Of a DNA stretch of 15,226 bases, positions 13,704-15,226 are shown piece by piece (the first letter of the stretch is position 1; each line of letters begins with the position of its first letter). Both the position numbers and the translations under genes were made by a program. The notes below the pieces were generated by a model that searched no databases, was not told where the DNA came from, and worked only from the letters and a program-made list of their open reading frames with translations. Source of the DNA: DATDCV01 sp036524155. Lineage in GTDB: Bacteria > Verrucomicrobiota > Verrucomicrobiia > Limisphaerales > UBA8199. The DNA lies in NCBI GenBank assembly GCA_036524155.1, contig DATDCV010000446.1, positions 1 to 15,226 on the forward strand. Reading direction: 5' to 3'.

Positions 13704-14483
13704 ATGGAGAGCAACTCCGAACCCGGAAGAGCTGGAGTTCCGCGATGGCAGCGGGCGGTGAGAGAGGGCGGGAGCCTGGTTGTGCCGCCGGCGATACCGT
13801 GGTGGAAGCGGGCAATCGATCTGGGCGCGATCCTCATCTTTTCGCCGGGGATCCTGCCGGTGTGCGCGGGGGTGGCACTGCTGGTAAAGCTCGGGTCGAA
13901 AGGGCCGGTGTTATTCAAGCAGCGGCGAGTGGGCTTCAAGGGAAAGGAGTTCACGATTTACAAATTTCGCACGATGCGGCGCGGGGCCGAAACTCAGTCG
14001 CACAAGAATCATACGCAGCAGTTAATCAAATCGCGGGACCCGATGGTCAAGTTGGACAACCAGAAGGACCCGCGAGTGATTCCGTTCGGCCGTCTATTGC
14101 GGGCGGGCGGGTTGGACGAGCTGCCTCAGCTAATCAATGTGCTTCGGGGCGAGATGAGCGTGGTCGGGCCGCGGCCGTGCATCCCGTACGAATACGAAAT
14201 GTATGAACCGTGGCATCACCAGCGTCTCGAAACACTACCCGGTCTGACGGGACTCTGGCAGGTAAGTGGAAAAAACCGCACCACTTTTGAGCAGATGGTG
14301 AAGCTCGACATCGAGTATGCGAACCGAAAGAGCTTTTGGCTGGACGTGAAGATCATATTGAGGACACCGCTGACGATTTGGGCGCAGTATTGTGAGCTGC
14401 GCGCGGTCAGGCGGAAGACTTCGGCACCGCGGCGGCAGAAACCGCCAGCGCTTGAAAGGTGGATACCGTCATTTCGGCTATGA
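13704..14483 (+). CDS. Polyprenyl-phosphate sugar-1-phosphate transferase (bacterial sugar transferase family)
   Basis: From ATG 13704 the product has 259 residues. It has one hydrophobic segment (about 37-62) with the family's entry motif KRAIDLGAILIFSPG, then GPVLFKQRRVGFKGKEFTIY and KFRTM. The catalytic Asp-Glu pair is D138-E139 in GLDELPQLINVLRGEMS, followed by VVGPRP and LPGLTGLWQVSGKNRTTFEQ. Such enzymes start exopolysaccharide or O-antigen units by moving a sugar phosphate to undecaprenyl phosphate at the inner membrane. It lacks the four N-terminal helices of WcaJ-type proteins, so it is the short PglC/ExoY-like form. AGGA seven bases before ATG 13704 supports this start; ATG 13683 is an alternative. 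The sugar substrate cannot be told. It overlaps the next gene by four bases. Confidence 0.9.
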   Translation: MESNSEPGRAGVPRWQRAVREGGSLVVPPAIPWWKRAIDLGAILIFSPGILPVCAGVALLVKLGSKGPVLFKQRRVGFKGKEFTIYKFRTMRRGAETQSHKNHTQQLIKSRDPMVKLDNQKDPRVIPFGRLLRAGGLDELPQLINVLRGEMSVVGPRPCIPYEYEMYEPWHHQRLETLPGLTGLWQVSGKNRTTFEQMVKLDIEYANRKSFWLDVKIILRTPLTIWAQYCELRAVRRKTSAPRRQKPPALERWIPSFRL

Positions 14484-15226
14484 AAGCAAAGAAAGTAATC
14501 AAAGTGGGCGTTGTGGGTTGTGGTTATTGGGGCCCCAACCTGGTGCGGAACCTCCGCCAGGCGCCCGATTGTCAGCTTAAGGTCATCTGCGACGTAGCCA
14601 CCTCGCGGGTGGAGCACATGAAACGGATGCACCCGGACGTGGCGACGACCGCTGTTTTCCAGGAGTTACTGGACGACCCCGAGTTGGACGCGATCGTGAT
14701 AGCAACGCCGGTGCGGTTCCATTATGAGATGGCCAAGGCGTGCTTGAGCGTGGGCAAACACGTGTTTATCGAGAAGCCAATGGCGCGGACGGAGGCCGAA
14801 GGGGAGGAATTAGTGGCGCTGGCGGAGCGCAAGGGCCTCGTATTGATGGTGGGGCACACATTCCTGTTCTCGCCGGCGGTCCGACGGATGAAGGAGATTA
14901 TCGATGCCGGGGACATCGGGCAGGTGCAGTACATTTCGGCGCGGCGGCTAAACCTGGGTTTGTTCCAGAAGGACATCAACGTGGCGTGGGATTTGGCGCC
15001 GCACGACATCTCGATTTTGCTGTATTTGCTGGAGGAGAATCCGTTGGAGGTATCATGCCAGGGGAGCAGCCACGTGAGCAAGGGCATTGAGGACGTGACG
15101 ATGATGTCGCTGAAGTTTCGGAAGAACCTGTGCGCGTTCGTGCACAACAGTTGGCTGGACCCGAAGAAGGTGAGGCAGATGACGGTGGTGGGGTCGCAGC
15201 GGATGATTATCTACGACGACACGGAG
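14480..15226 (+). CDS. Gfo/Idh/MocA-family NAD(P)-dependent oxidoreductase, 3' truncated by window
   Basis: The frame is open from ATG 14480 to the end of the window (249 residues seen). Residues 1-120 are a Rossmann fold with the dinucleotide loop GVVGCGYWGPN (10-20) and EKP with K99, the family's conserved lysine. The second, beta-sheet domain begins near 125 and has NVAWDLAPHDISIL, with D171 and H175 in the substrate-site motif. Members with this last motif often oxidise UDP-N-acetyl sugars (WlbA/WbpB-like 3-dehydrogenases), which fits its neighbour; the exact substrate is inferred. Its ATG overlaps the TGA of the sugar transferase gene (ATGA, 14480-14483), so the two are probably translationally coupled in a surface polysaccharide operon. 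Confidence 0.9.
   Translation, partial: MKAKKVIKVGVVGCGYWGPNLVRNLRQAPDCQLKVICDVATSRVEHMKRMHPDVATTAVFQELLDDPELDAIVIATPVRFHYEMAKACLSVGKHVFIEKPMARTEAEGEELVALAERKGLVLMVGHTFLFSPAVRRMKEIIDAGDIGQVQYISARRLNLGLFQKDINVAWDLAPHDISILLYLLEENPLEVSCQGSSHVSKGIEDVTMMSLKFRKNLCAFVHNSWLDPKKVRQMTVVGSQRMIIYDDTE

Noticed and set aside
1..15226. tRNA or rRNA genes
   Set aside because: I saw no cloverleaf with a GTTCRANYC-type arm and no rRNA-like stretch. The GGTAACGGCGGGAG sequence near 7700-7715 (minus) is reminiscent of rRNA, but its surroundings are not.

Overview
This is a GC-rich bacterial window, most likely from a Verrucomicrobiota genome (Pedosphaera/Limisphaerales-like). The clues are a two-component sensor with a Reg_prop propeller, Y_Y_Y domain and HisKA_3 kinase; a secreted protein ending in a repeat-like and Ig-like tail familiar from verrucomicrobial exoproteins; a DUF4159 protein; a diaminopimelate decarboxylase with a CCESGD motif; and a general lack of strong Shine-Dalgarno sites. 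Taxonomy and product names come from recalled family motifs, not from a database search.

Layout. (1) 1-600, plus strand: C-terminal part of a DUF4159 protein. It converges on (2) a 652-residue secreted protein on the minus strand (818-2776), which ends in a clear rho-independent-type terminator at 767-794. (3) 3034-3705, minus: a NarL/FixJ-type response regulator. (4) About 3.75-7.73 kb: an accessory island whose protein genes all lie on the plus strand. It holds three small unrelated membrane proteins, a small unrecognised ORF, a LysA-like decarboxylase and a putative lipoprotein. Two palindromic sites shaped like integron attC sites (3902-3954 and 5880-5952) sit just upstream of small-protein genes. 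A structured minus-strand element resembling an ORF-less group II intron (about 7387-7729) closes the island. (5) 7734-10850, minus: a large propeller-type hybrid-membrane histidine kinase. (6) 10851-11214: a non-coding gap dominated by a long inverted repeat. (7) 11215-13463, minus: an exported C39-like cysteine peptidase and a rhomboid protease. The peptidase gene is flanked on both sides by 8-bp tandem repeats. (8) 13704-15226, plus: a sugar-phosphate transferase and a Gfo/Idh/MocA oxidoreductase joined by an ATGA overlap, which is the start of a surface polysaccharide operon running off the window.

How it fits together. The kinase and the response regulator are in the same orientation, and families of this type are normally encoded side by side. 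Here they are separated by about 4 kb of opposite-strand small genes. The simplest reading is that the island was inserted between a sensor and its regulator. The attC-like folds, the small orphan membrane ORFs and an antisense group II intron-like element whose 3' boundary falls on a GCCTAAT sequence together suggest the remains of an integron cassette array without an integrase (CALIN-like), possibly hit by a group IIC-attC-type intron. That is the most interesting hypothesis in the window. It rests on sequence and fold patterns only.
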